Shown piece by piece: positions 46,460-55,547 of a DNA stretch of 64,000 nt. A program made the translations under genes and the position numbers. Position 1 is the stretch's first letter; each line of letters starts with the position of its first letter. A model generated the notes under the pieces. It was not told the DNA's origin. It saw only the letters and a program-made list of their open reading frames with translations, and made no database searches. Source of the DNA: SCN-70-22 sp046327755 (GTDB lineage Bacteria; Gemmatimonadota; Gemmatimonadetes; Gemmatimonadales; Gemmatimonadaceae); NCBI GenBank assembly GCA_046327755.1, contig JAXLXW010000018.1, positions 1-64,000 on the forward strand, written 5' to 3'.

Positions 46460-46487
46460 CGCCCGGGGCGTGGTTTCGCCCCGGGCG
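46460..46487 (-). terminator. Terminator of chemoreceptor gene
   Basis: A perfect 11-bp stem CGCCCGGGGCG/CGCCCCGGGCG (46460-46470 with 46477-46487), loop TGGTTT, after the chemoreceptor stop at 46512 on the minus strand. Confidence 0.8.
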
Positions 46488-46511
46488 CTCGCTGCGACGA
46501 ATGAGGCGCGG

Positions 46512-48839
46512 CTAGAAAGACTGCATCGAGTTCCAGTCGTCGTCGTCGAGCGGGATCGAGATCTCGGGGAGGTCGCGCCCGGCTTCGGACGGCGGTGCCC
46601 CCCTGCTGGCGGCAGGCTTGGGCTGCGATCCCTTGAACGCCCCACCCTTCGCCGGCATTGCGGCAGGCGTCGACTTGGCATTGGCCGCGCTCGCTGCCGC
46701 CTTGGACGGTGCGACGCTCGCACCCTTCGCGCCGACCACGGCCGCCGCCTTCGGCAGCGGCGAAACGCGTGGCGCCGGCGCAGCCGCCTTCGCCCCCGGA
46801 CGTGCGCCTAACGCCCGCCCGCTTGCGGCTGACGACCGAGGCGTCACGGCACCTGACGCATCGCTCCGCGCCGCCGGCGGCGAGACCGGCGACGAGACCG
46901 GCGACGCGCCACGGCGCGAGAGCCTGAACTCGCCCACCAGGGCACGCAGCGTCTCGCTCGTCTCGCCCAGGTTGCGCGATGCTCCCTCGCTCTCGTCGGC
47001 CGCCGCCGCCACTCCCTGCGTGCGCAACGACATGTCCTCCAGCGCGCGATCGATCAGCTCCACTCCCTTCGACTGCTCGTCGCTGGCCGCGGCGATCTCC
47101 CCCACCACCTGCCCCACGCGGTTCACGCGATCGTCGATCTCGCTCAGCTGCGCCAGCACCTGCGCGTTGAGGACAACCCCCTGCTCCGTCGAGCGCACCG
47201 ACTGGTCGATGAGCTCGGCCGTGTTCCTCGCCGCCTCCGCCGAGCGCATGGCGAGCGTGCGCACTTCGTCGGCAACGACGGCGAACCCCTTGCCGCTATC
47301 GCCAGCGCGCGCCGCCTCCACCGCCGCATTCAGCGCCAGCAGGTTGGTCTGGAAGGCGATCTCGTCGATGGTCTTCACGATCTTCGCCGTCGCCTCGGCG
47401 CTCTGCTTGATCTGGGCAATGGCCTCCGCCAGGCGACGCACCTCGATCACCCCGGCCGACGTGCTCGCACGGGCGCCCTCGCTCAGCGAACGCCCTTCCG
47501 CCGCGCTCGCCGCATTGCGCTTGGTCATCGCCGCCAGCTCGCGGGCGCTCGCCGACACTTCCTCGAGCGACGCCGCCTGGTCGCTGGCGCCGCGCGCCAG
47601 CTCCTTGCTCCCCGCATCGATCTGCTGCGCGGCGCTGGCCACCCCTTCCGCCGTGTCGGCCACCGCCCCCATTGCTTCCGACAGTTTGTCGAGCGCGCTG
47701 TTGAGCGACTGCTGGATGCGCGCGTGGTCGCCGCGGTAGTTCCCTTCCACTCGCGACGTCAGGTCGCGCTGTGCCAGCCGCTCCAGCGTCTCCGTCGCCG
47801 CGTTGACCGGGGCGATCACCAGGTCGAGCGTGTGGTTGATCCCCTCGACCAGCTCGCGGAACGAGCCATCGAAGGCCGCCGGGTCGCCACGCTGCGACAG
47901 CTGCCCCTCCTTCGCCGCGAGCGCGAGCCCATTGGACTCCTCGATCAGGGCGCGCACGATGCGACGTGCCTCCTCGAACGACGCCACCGTTGCCTGCGTC
48001 TGCGAGATGATGTCGTTCACGTTTGTCGTGAGGACGCCGATCTCGTCGGTCGAGGTCACCGGGAGCAGCTGCGTGCGCGGGGCAATCGGCGCGGTCAGGT
48101 CGCCGCGCGTCATGGCGTCGAGTGCCGCGCGCAGTTCCGTGATGCACGCGCCGCGGAGCGTCTGCACGCGCTCCACCACCGCGAGCAGCGACGTCGTGAT
48201 GCGACGCTCGATGATGAAGCCGACGCCGAGCGCGATGAGGATCACGAGGATCGACGACAGCACGACGATCAGCTTGGCACGCGAGAAGGCGATCGCGCTC
48301 GCCGCGCTGATGCTGGCCGTGTTGGCCTGGATCTGGTCGCCGAGCGCCCCGAGCTCCTTCTCCAGCTTGGTGAACGCTTCCTCGAAGCCGACGAGTGCCT
48401 GCGCGAGCGCGATCTGGTCGCCCGACACCGCCGCCGCCTGCACGACACGCGCCTTCTTCACGTACGCCTCGATGTCGGGGCGCAGCGCCTGGGCGCTCTT
48501 CCCGATCTCAGGATGACGGCTGTCGCTCGCTACGCTCGCGATCCCTTCCTCCAGGACCTTCGCGTGCTCCTGCAAGTCCCCTTCGGCGTCGGCGCGGCGC
48601 TTGTCGTTCGCGGTCTGCGCGGCCAGCATCGCCGAGAAGACGTCCGAGCGAATGGCATCGTGGACCATGTCCACTTCCATCTGGGCGCGCTGCGTCGTTG
48701 CGCTGGCGTTGAGTCCTTCGGCCGTGGCGATGCTCTTGCCGAGCGTCAGGTAGCCGATCCCGCCAACAACGGTGGTGCCGGCAACGCCCAGGAAGGCGAG
48801 CAGGAAGAGCTTCGCGCGAAGCGAGAGGGTCGAGAGCAT
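46512..48839 (-). CDS. Methyl-accepting chemotaxis protein with long C-terminal tether
   Basis: 775 residues from the ATG at 48839. TM1 (about 10-28), a periplasmic helical-bundle sensor (30-185), TM2 (LIVVLSSILVILIALGVGF), HAMP-like helices, then the signalling domain with the hairpin tip EIAFQTNLLALNAAVEAARAG. A 130-residue low-complexity Ala/Pro/Ser tail leads to the terminal sequence IPLDDDDWNSMQSF. In other receptors a tethered C-terminal peptide recruits CheR/CheB; the motif here is not the canonical NWETF. No cheA/cheW gene is in the window. It is downstream of the receiver and the second receptor, likely one cluster. Confidence 0.9.
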   Translation of the reverse strand: MLSTLSLRAKLFLLAFLGVAGTTVVGGIGYLTLGKSIATAEGLNASATTQRAQMEVDMVHDAIRSDVFSAMLAAQTANDKRRADAEGDLQEHAKVLEEGIASVASDSRHPEIGKSAQALRPDIEAYVKKARVVQAAAVSGDQIALAQALVGFEEAFTKLEKELGALGDQIQANTASISAASAIAFSRAKLIVVLSSILVILIALGVGFIIERRITTSLLAVVERVQTLRGACITELRAALDAMTRGDLTAPIAPRTQLLPVTSTDEIGVLTTNVNDIISQTQATVASFEEARRIVRALIEESNGLALAAKEGQLSQRGDPAAFDGSFRELVEGINHTLDLVIAPVNAATETLERLAQRDLTSRVEGNYRGDHARIQQSLNSALDKLSEAMGAVADTAEGVASAAQQIDAGSKELARGASDQAASLEEVSASARELAAMTKRNAASAAEGRSLSEGARASTSAGVIEVRRLAEAIAQIKQSAEATAKIVKTIDEIAFQTNLLALNAAVEAARAGDSGKGFAVVADEVRTLAMRSAEAARNTAELIDQSVRSTEQGVVLNAQVLAQLSEIDDRVNRVGQVVGEIAAASDEQSKGVELIDRALEDMSLRTQGVAAAADESEGASRNLGETSETLRALVGEFRLSRRGASPVSSPVSPPAARSDASGAVTPRSSAASGRALGARPGAKAAAPAPRVSPLPKAAAVVGAKGASVAPSKAAASAANAKSTPAAMPAKGGAFKGSQPKPAASRGAPPSEAGRDLPEISIPLDDDDWNSMQSF

Positions 48840-49003
48840 GGGCGTGGGTCGGATGCGGAGGGGAACGTCCGGCTTCGTCGAGTGGCACTGGGGGACGCCG
48901 TCGCCAGCGCGCTCCCCGCTGGACGAAGTATCGACCGCGGACGGAGGGGGCTGAATAGGGCCTTCCAATGGCCGATGTCAGGGGTGCCTGACGAGGAATC
49001 GCC

Positions 49004-49423
49004 TCAGACCTTCGGGTCAAAGGTCGACAGCACCGCCTCGAGTCGCGACAGCTCGAACGGCTTCTCCAACACCGGACAACCGCACCGCTGCAGGAACTCC
49101 GCCGCCTCGGCTTCCTGCACGTCGCCACTGGCGAAGATCAGCCGCTGCGTGAGGTCGGGGCGATGCAGCTTGGTCCAGGCGTGCAGTTCCGGACCACTCA
49201 GCGTCGGCATGCGCAGGTCGCAGATGATCAGGTCGAACTCGCGCGCCGGTGCCGACGTGCCGCCGTCGCTGAGCTGGGCCAGCGCCACCTCGCCGTCGGG
49301 GGCCTCGGCCACATCCCACCCCCGGCGCTTCAACCATCGACGCAACACGCTGCGCACCGCCCCCTCGTCGTCGATGACGAGTGCACGGCGCGCGTGCGGG
49401 AGGTCGATGGTCGCGTCACGCAT
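49004..49423 (-). CDS. Stand-alone receiver-domain response regulator
   Basis: 139 residues from the ATG at 49423. It is only a CheY-like receiver: acidic pocket IDDE, phospho-Asp69 in LIICDLRMP, Ser in FASGD and Lys in EKPF. There is no output domain, so it probably works as a CheY-type motor or phosphate-shuttle protein. Its start overlaps the end of the upstream chemoreceptor gene by 8 bases, which shows coupling. Confidence 0.88.
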   Translation of the reverse strand: MRDATIDLPHARRALVIDDEGAVRSVLRRWLKRRGWDVAEAPDGEVALAQLSDGGTSAPAREFDLIICDLRMPTLSGPELHAWTKLHRPDLTQRLIFASGDVQEAEAAEFLQRCGCPVLEKPFELSRLEAVLSTFDPKV

Positions 49424-51227
49424 GCGAGAGCACGCGCACGCGCTCGAGGGCGCGCCCCGAGGGGACGAGGGGGTGACTCGTCGGCACGCCCCCCTCCAGC
49501 CGGAACTCACCCAGCAGGTCATCCATGCGATGCGATTCTCCCGCAAGGCGCTGGGCGACGCGTTGCGACTCCTCCGCGGTATCCGCGCTCGACTGGGTGA
49601 TGTGCCCCACCTGCTCCACCGCCGTCGTGATCTGCGACACGCCGGTGGCCTGCTGCTCGTTGGCCGACGCGATCTCGCCAATCACGTCGCGAAGGCGCTG
49701 CACGCGCTGGTCGATGTCGCCCAATCGGGCGGCGACGTCCTGCGAGAGCGCTGTCCCAGTCGCCGCCTCCTTCACGGACTGCGCGATGAGTTGGCTCGAC
49801 GAGCGCGCCGCATCGGCCGAGCGCATGGCGAGTTCGCGCACTTCGCTCGCCACGACGGCGAACCCCTTGCCGGCATCGCCCGCCCGCGCCGCTTCCACTG
49901 CCGCGTTCAGCGCCAGCAGGTTGGTCTGGAACGCGATCTCGTCGATGGTGCGCACGATCTTCGCCGTCTCGTCGGCGCTCCCCTTGATGCGGGCCACGGC
50001 CTCGCTGAGCGCCTTCATCGCATCGACCCCCTCGGAGGCGGAGCGGCGCGTCTCCTCGGCCAGGCGGCTGCCCGCGTGCGCATGCTCGGCGGTTGACTTC
50101 GTCATCGCCGTCAGCTCCTGCAGCGACGCGGAGGATTCCTCCACCGCAGCGGCCTGCGCCGAGGCGCCCTGGGCCAGGCGCTGGCTCCCCTCCGAGATCT
50201 CGCCCGCCGCCTCGCTGCAGCTGGCGGAGAGCTGCGCCACGTCGGCCAGCGTCGCTTCGAGCCGCTCCAGCGCCGCGTTGAACGCCTCCTGCGCCTGTCC
50301 CTGGTCCCCGGCAAAGCGCCCGGTGAGGCGCGCCGTCATGTCGCAGTTGGCCAGGCGATCCACCGCCTGCTTGAGCGACGCCAGGAAGCGCAGCACGTCG
50401 TCGCGCTCGCGCGCCGCCTGTGCGTGCGCCGCCTGCACCGCGTCCATCGACGCGTTGAGGTCGAGGATCACGCGCTTGTACGATCCGTCGAAGCGATCGG
50501 CGTCGCCGCGGCGCGTGAAGTCCTGGTGCTGCGCGGCGCTCGACACCGCCCCCGCCTCCTCCACCAGCGAGCGCACCGCCACGATCACCTTGCGATACGC
50601 CGCGGCGGTCTCGCCGCCATCCACCTCGACGTCGACGTTGCCCGCCGCGAGTTCGTGCGCCACCTGCTGCAGCTGGTCGGACTCCGTCACCTCGCGTTGC
50701 AGCTGAATGGCCATCCAGGCCAGCACCGCGGTCTCCATCACGACCATCGCCGCATGGATGGCCACGATGCCTAACGTGCAGCGCCCGTGCGGCAGCAGAT
50801 GCACACCGACCCCGGCGTTCTGCAGGAACATGAACGCCACGTGGTGCACCGCGATCACGGCCGCCGCGACCACCGGCGCCCGCCAGTCGCGGTACGACAG
50901 CAGGAAGGCCAGCGACACGAAGACGTGGAAGTGCGCCTCGACCATCCCGTCGCTCTGGTGAATGAAGAGCGCCGAGTAGGCCATGAAGGCGACGGCGACC
51001 GCGAAGCGCGTGATCGCCGCCCCCGGTCGCGCGCGCGTCAGCCCGAGGATGACCGCGGTGACGGGGAGCGACACGCCGAGCGCCGCCCCCCACGTCCCAT
51101 GCAACGGGGCGAGGACGAGCGCGACGGGGAGGTGCAGGAGGAGGAGAAGGCCCAGCTTGCGATCAACGTCGATGCGCGCCCGGTCGAGCAGCGTGCGTCG
51201 AGCGGTGGTGAGGTCGGCGGACGACAT
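49416..51227 (-). CDS. Methyl-accepting chemotaxis protein with His-rich multi-TM sensor
   Basis: 603 residues. Residues 20-185 form five or six transmembrane helices, with many His in and near membrane: HQSDGMVEAHFHVFVSLAF, AVHHVAFMF, VHLLPHG, AIHAAMVVME. The signalling half has two HAMP-like segments and the receptor tip EIAFQTNLLALNAAVEAARAGDAGKGF. Membrane sensors of this His-rich kind are found with GGDEF or MCP output and are suspected to bind a metal or heme for redox or oxygen sensing; that is inference here. First gene of the receptor-receiver-receptor cluster; upstream lies a 13-bp tandem array. Confidence 0.9.
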   Translation of the reverse strand: MSSADLTTARRTLLDRARIDVDRKLGLLLLLHLPVALVLAPLHGTWGAALGVSLPVTAVILGLTRARPGAAITRFAVAVAFMAYSALFIHQSDGMVEAHFHVFVSLAFLLSYRDWRAPVVAAAVIAVHHVAFMFLQNAGVGVHLLPHGRCTLGIVAIHAAMVVMETAVLAWMAIQLQREVTESDQLQQVAHELAAGNVDVEVDGGETAAAYRKVIVAVRSLVEEAGAVSSAAQHQDFTRRGDADRFDGSYKRVILDLNASMDAVQAAHAQAARERDDVLRFLASLKQAVDRLANCDMTARLTGRFAGDQGQAQEAFNAALERLEATLADVAQLSASCSEAAGEISEGSQRLAQGASAQAAAVEESSASLQELTAMTKSTAEHAHAGSRLAEETRRSASEGVDAMKALSEAVARIKGSADETAKIVRTIDEIAFQTNLLALNAAVEAARAGDAGKGFAVVASEVRELAMRSADAARSSSQLIAQSVKEAATGTALSQDVAARLGDIDQRVQRLRDVIGEIASANEQQATGVSQITTAVEQVGHITQSSADTAEESQRVAQRLAGESHRMDDLLGEFRLEGGVPTSHPLVPSGRALERVRVLSHA

Positions 51228-51375
51228 GCGAGGACTACGAGGCAGGGTCGGCAGGAAGGCCCCGGCGGAAGCCGGAACCCACTATCGGTATCGGCCCGCG
51301 TGACGAAATGCTTGAGCCTTCCCTAATCAGAGACGGTCGCGTTCGCCGCACTTCCCCATCGCGCGCACACGAAGC

Positions 51376-51427
51376 AGGCACGAACAGCCGGTACGAAGCG
51401 CTGATACGGAGAGCTGGTACGAAAAGC
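51376..51427. repeat. Four tandem 13-bp repeats
   Basis: Units at 51376, 51389, 51402 and 51415, consensus YGGTACGAANAGC (for example CGGTACGAAGCGC and TGGTACGAAAAGC). They lie 150-200 bases upstream of the chemoreceptor start and run into the terminator of the LytTR gene. Confidence 0.75.
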
Positions 51428-51453
51428 CGGCGGAGACCCAAGTCCCCGCCGGC
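51421..51453 (-). terminator. Rho-independent terminator of the LytS/LytTR operon
   Basis: GCCGGCGG (51426-51433) pairs with CCGCCGGC (51446-51453), with an inner GA/TC pair. On the minus strand the stem is followed by TTTTC. Confidence 0.8.
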
Positions 51454-51498
51454 GGTGGCACTGCTTCGCCTGTCAACAGTTGGCCCCTGGAAGCACCG

Positions 51499-52335
51499 CT
51501 AGGCGAAACGGTGCATGCGCGACTGCAGGTGCTCGCGATACGTCCGGCTGAGCTTGAGCTGTCGCCCATCGCGCAGGATCACGACGTAGTCGCCGGCAAA
51601 CCACGGCTGGAGCTCCTTGATCCGGTCGATGTTGACGATCACCGCGCGATGGATCCGCACGAACATCGACGGATCGAGCTGCGCCTCCACGTGATGCATC
51701 GTCTCGCGAATCAGGTGCGACACCTTCCCGGTGTGGACCCGCACGTAGTTCCCCGACGCCTCGAACCAGTCGACGTCGCTGACCTTCACGAAGAAGACGC
51801 GCCCGTCGTGCTTCACCATCAGGCGGTCGAGGAAGCGGGTGCGCGGCATCGCCGCCGGCGCGCCGGCCGCTGGCGCGGGGCGATCGGCGAGCGCCGCGGT
51901 CGTGCGGTCCTCGCCCAGCACCTGCTCGAGGAGTGCGCGGATCTTCCGCCCCTGTTCCGCCGAGCTCTCCCGCTCAATGTGGGAGCGTGCCCGCTGGAAG
52001 GCGGCCCGAAACCGCTCCGGATCATATGGCTTGAGGAGGTAGTCGATCGCGTTCACGTCGAAGGCGCGCACCGCGTATTCATTGAAGGCGGTGACGAAGA
52101 TCGTCGGCGGCATCTGCTCGGCCCCCAGCGCTCCCACCACGCCAAAGCCGTCCACGTCCGGCATCTGCACATCGAGCAGGACGAGGTCCGGGCGATCCTT
52201 GCGGATGGCGTCGATCGCCTCGCCCCCACTCCCCGCCTCCTCGATGACGTCGACATCCGGCTCCAGGCGCAGGAGGCGCCGCACGCGACGGCGGGCGATC
52301 GGTTCGTCGTCCACCACCAATACGCGAATCGGCAT
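51499..52335 (-). CDS. LytTR-type response regulator
   Basis: 278 residues from the ATG at 52335, with AGGAG seven bases upstream; the ATG six bases earlier is too close to that site. Receiver domain (1-120) with DDEP pocket, phospho-Asp55 in LVLLDVQMPD and Lys in YLLKPYD. A linker of about 50 residues leads to the LytTR DNA-binding domain (about 172-278: VSDVDWFEASGNYVRVH, SMFVRIHRAVIVNID, LSRTYREHL). LytTR regulators bind repeats upstream of promoters to control envelope, adhesion or nutrient genes. It follows the kinase gene by 20 bases and is its cognate partner. Confidence 0.92.
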   Translation of the reverse strand: MPIRVLVVDDEPIARRRVRRLLRLEPDVDVIEEAGSGGEAIDAIRKDRPDLVLLDVQMPDVDGFGVVGALGAEQMPPTIFVTAFNEYAVRAFDVNAIDYLLKPYDPERFRAAFQRARSHIERESSAEQGRKIRALLEQVLGEDRTTAALADRPAPAAGAPAAMPRTRFLDRLMVKHDGRVFFVKVSDVDWFEASGNYVRVHTGKVSHLIRETMHHVEAQLDPSMFVRIHRAVIVNIDRIKELQPWFAGDYVVILRDGRQLKLSRTYREHLQSRMHRFA

Positions 52336-52355
52336 CGTCATTCTCCTGTCCTCGT

Positions 52356-54953
52356 TTAGGCAACGGCCGCCGCCCATTCGGCGGAGACCGCGGTGGGGGC
52401 AATGTCTGGCGCATCGGCGATGAGCAACACCGCAGATGCACGATCGGGAAAGGTCACGCTCACCAGCGCGCCCGCGTCGGCCACCGCTGCCTCGGCCACG
52501 CTCTTCGTGCGCCACCACGCGTGCGATCCGCCTCCCCCCGCCCCGCCGCCTGACGAGGAGGGGGCGCGCCCGCGCCAGTCCGCCTCGCCGCGCAGCCGGA
52601 TGCGCGTCACGTCGGCCGCGCGATCCACCTCCAGCCGTACGGTGAGCGACTCGGCGGGATTCAACGAGTCGGCGACCAGCAGGTCGTCGACCATCGTGCA
52701 GACCAGGCGACTCGGGATCCGCAGCGAGAGCGCCGACGGCGGGACGTTTGTGACGAGCCGTACCCCGGGGCGAATCCCGTCGCGATGCGTATCCACGCAG
52801 GCCACGAGCAACTCGAGTTCCTGGCGCACCGAGCTGGTTGCCTCGCGCCCGAGCTCGAGCGTGAGGCGCAGCGTGTCGGCCAGGCGCGTGATCAACCGTT
52901 CGGTGCGCGGCACGTCGCGGTGCACCAGGTCGGCCAGCAGGTCGAGCGTGGCGAGGAGGAACTGCGGGCGGAGCTGCACGCGCAGCGCCTGGAACCGCGA
53001 GCCGGCAATGCGCGCCGAGAGGCGCGCCCCTTCCAGCTCGCGGGCGCGATACCAGTTCACGAAGTCGCGCGCATGCGACCACGCCAGGAGCCCAAAGTAG
53101 ACGAAGAAGTCGCCGGTGAGCGGGTTCATGTTCCCGGGCGACAGCACCGGCATCTGGCTCAGCCCCGTGACCTGCATGACCCCGGTGTGCACCAGCCCCG
53201 CGCACACCCCAAAGACCGCGTGCAGGGGGAGGCGGCGCATCCAGTTGGCCGTGTCGATCCGGAACCGGCGCGCCAGCGCGACGACCACCGGTGACAGGCC
53301 GAGCCAGATGATCGACGTCGCCACCTGCAGCCGCGCCAGCTCCACCCACGAGTAGCCGTCGCTCGGCCGCATCGAGTTGGAATACAGCACCATCTGGTTG
53401 GTCCATACCACCGCCATGGCGAACCAGAGGAGCCCGATCGCTCCCCACGCCTTCCACGACAGCGCCGGCGTCGCCCCACGCGGTTCCACCGTCGGGCGCG
53501 GGGGCTCGGGCGCCTGGCGTTGTGCGGCGCGGAAGCTCCCGCTGGGTTGCCACTGCGGAGCGGTCGACGCCTCTTCCGGTGCGGCGACGGGCGGCTCCTC
53601 CGGCTTCGTACCGTCCAACTCGGGAAAGACCGTCGAGAACTCTCCCGTGCGCCACGTCGAGGGATCGTCGAGCGTGGACGCCGCCATCGCGTCGGCCACG
53701 CTCACGTGCTGCGGCGTCGGATACGCCACCGCAAGTCCGTCGCGGTACGGAAGCTCCAGCTCCACCACGACCCCTCCGCGCTCCCCTTCGCGCAGCTCGA
53801 AGCGATGCGCCCCGCCGTACAGCTGGCGCAGCCGCTCGCTGGCGTTGCGCAGCCCGATCCCCTCGTGCCGGTTGGGGTCGCGGGCGCGTTGCGCCTGACG
53901 GAGCCCCACGCCGTCGTCCTCCACCCGCAGCACCAGGCGCTCCCCCACGCGCGTCGCCGCCACGCGCACGTGCCCGGGGCCCTGCCGCACCGAGAGCCCG
54001 TGCCGGATCGCGTTCTCCACCAGCGGCTGCAGGATGAGGTGCGGCACCAGCGCACGACGCCACTCCGGCGCCACCTCGACCTCCACCTGCAACCAGTCCG
54101 AGAAACGCGTGCGCTGGATGTCGAGGTACGGCTCCAGCGCCGCCAGCTCCTCCTCCAGCGTGACCTCGTCACGCCCCGAGCGCTCGAGCGAGATCGCCAG
54201 CAAGGCGTGCAGCCGCCGCAGCATCCGCTCCGCCGCATCCGGCGACTCGTGCGCCAGCTCCGAGATCGCGTTGAGCGCGTTGAACAGGAAGTGCGGCTGC
54301 AGCTGCAACTCGAGATACTGCAGCTGCGCGCGCGAGAGCTGCGCCTCGAGGAGATGCGCCCGCACCGTGCGGTCGACATACCGGCGCCGCACCGTGAGCG
54401 CGTGCCCGATCACCACCAGCGACGCGTAGACGAAGAGCCACACGTCGAACCAGTAGAAGAGCATCGGGAGGTACGGCTCCGGGCTCCACGTCGCGAAGAA
54501 CGCCATCGACGTGCGCAGGAGCGCGGTAAGCACCAGCGCGCACGCCATCGCGGCCACGCTGTGCGTCGCGAGGCTCACCCCCCACCCCACGCGCGACGGC
54601 GTGACCCGTCGCGTGAGGCGAAAGAGCCAGGGCGTGAGCAGCGCCCACATCCACGCGACCGCCAGCGCCGTCGGCAGTGTCCAGCGCACTGCCTGGACCG
54701 GGTCCCGCGCCGCGGCCGTCCACACCACGCCGTACATCACCCCGAAGAACGACCACGTCCCGGCCACAACGGCCCAGAACGGCGGTGCGGCGGCGCGAGG
54801 GGTGGACGTGGCGGAGGCGACCATTCTGGGCGGAAGGCGCACGCCAGCACCCGCCGACGATGGGGTCGGGGGCGCGGGCGCCGGGTCGTCCAAGGAAACG
54901 GTCGGGCGAGGGGTGTCCAAGTCGCAGGGGACGAAGGGATCGGAGGACGGCAT
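52356..54953 (-). CDS. LytS-type sensor kinase: tandem kinase-pseudokinase fusion
   Basis: 865 residues from the ATG at 54953 (a GTG 69 bases upstream is possible). Module 1: four or so transmembrane helices (about 60-190), His_kinase domain with His221 in LQLQPHFLFNALN, and a HATPase domain with N box VENAIRHG (Asn314), G boxes EDDGVGL and GIGLRNASERL. A roughly 95-residue linker follows. Module 2 (about 500-865) repeats the plan: four helices (IGLLWFAMAVVWTNQMVL onward), then a kinase-like stretch in which the H motif reads LRPQFLLATLDLL (Gln664 for His) and the N box and G boxes are lost (TMVDDLLVADSLN). So one half phosphorylates and the other probably senses or tunes. Upstream of LytTR in one operon. 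Confidence 0.88.
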   Translation of the reverse strand: MPSSDPFVPCDLDTPRPTVSLDDPAPAPPTPSSAGAGVRLPPRMVASATSTPRAAAPPFWAVVAGTWSFFGVMYGVVWTAAARDPVQAVRWTLPTALAVAWMWALLTPWLFRLTRRVTPSRVGWGVSLATHSVAAMACALVLTALLRTSMAFFATWSPEPYLPMLFYWFDVWLFVYASLVVIGHALTVRRRYVDRTVRAHLLEAQLSRAQLQYLELQLQPHFLFNALNAISELAHESPDAAERMLRRLHALLAISLERSGRDEVTLEEELAALEPYLDIQRTRFSDWLQVEVEVAPEWRRALVPHLILQPLVENAIRHGLSVRQGPGHVRVAATRVGERLVLRVEDDGVGLRQAQRARDPNRHEGIGLRNASERLRQLYGGAHRFELREGERGGVVVELELPYRDGLAVAYPTPQHVSVADAMAASTLDDPSTWRTGEFSTVFPELDGTKPEEPPVAAPEEASTAPQWQPSGSFRAAQRQAPEPPRPTVEPRGATPALSWKAWGAIGLLWFAMAVVWTNQMVLYSNSMRPSDGYSWVELARLQVATSIIWLGLSPVVVALARRFRIDTANWMRRLPLHAVFGVCAGLVHTGVMQVTGLSQMPVLSPGNMNPLTGDFFVYFGLLAWSHARDFVNWYRARELEGARLSARIAGSRFQALRVQLRPQFLLATLDLLADLVHRDVPRTERLITRLADTLRLTLELGREATSSVRQELELLVACVDTHRDGIRPGVRLVTNVPPSALSLRIPSRLVCTMVDDLLVADSLNPAESLTVRLEVDRAADVTRIRLRGEADWRGRAPSSSGGGAGGGGSHAWWRTKSVAEAAVADAGALVSVTFPDRASAVLLIADAPDIAPTAVSAEWAAAVA

Positions 54954-55064
54954 GAGCCGAGCACCGACGGCCAGCCAACCCGGTCGGGTGAACCGATCAG
55001 TCGACTGGCCGTCGCCCTTCACACCACGCGATTGGATACGGGGAGTGGGGTGAAAGGTTTCTTC

Positions 55065-55397
55065 CTACCCCGTACGGCCGAGGGTGCCGGCCACGAACAG
55101 CGCCACCTGCAGCGCCTCGCGTCCGGCCGCCCCTCCCTCGCCACCGCACGCCTGAATGCGTGAGACGGCCGCCGCTCCCTGCTGTCCCACCAGGGTCACG
55201 GTGAGGCGCACCTGCTCGTGCGCCAATTCGCGCCGGCGCGTGGCGAGTGCGGGGATCGCGGTCGCGCTCAGCGCGCGCTCCAGTCGCGCCCACGCCTCGG
55301 CCGAGGCGGGGCGGGTGCCTAACGAACGGGACGGTTGTCCCATGGGATGTGCGAGTCGCCGGAGGCGAGTCGCGAGCGTGCGAGAAAATCGAAGCAT
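55065..55397 (-). CDS. Small hypothetical protein
   Basis: 110 residues. The ATG at 55397 is preceded by AGGAG seven bases upstream, good evidence that it is translated. The chain is basic at its start (RTLATRLRRLAHP), then helical (AEAWARLERALSATAIPALATRRRELAHEQVRL), with a single Cys and a hydrophobic end (LQVALFVAGTLGRTG). No family is recognised. It lies 111 bases upstream of the tandem kinase gene, same strand, so it may belong to that operon. Confidence 0.55.
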   Translation of the reverse strand: MLRFSRTLATRLRRLAHPMGQPSRSLGTRPASAEAWARLERALSATAIPALATRRRELAHEQVRLTVTLVGQQGAAAVSRIQACGGEGGAAGREALQVALFVAGTLGRTG

Positions 55398-55482
55398 GGC
55401 TCGTCTCCTGTGGTGAAATCGGTGAAAGGGTGAAGGCGCAGGTGTGCGCGGAGCGGCGCGCCGCGGCGCGCGCCGTGAAACA

Positions 55483-55518
55483 CGACGCCCCGCCGGCGCG
55501 AGCGCGGGCGGGGCGTCG
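55483..55518 (-). terminator. Hairpin terminator
   Basis: A perfect 12-bp stem CGACGCCCCGCC with its complement (55483-55494, 55507-55518), downstream of the small ORF ending at 55548. Confidence 0.7.
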
Positions 55519-55547
55519 AGACCAACTCGACTGGCGGTGAGTGCGTG

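Noticed and set aside
46512..46560. Canonical NWETF CheR-binding pentapeptide
   Set aside because: The terminal residues WNSMQSF do not match the spacing of that motif.
51499..54063. 854-aa open frame that would fuse an Arg/Gly-rich N-terminus to the LytTR regulator
   Set aside because: The upstream two thirds run out of frame through the kinase gene; the regulator has its own ATG with AGGAG at 52335.
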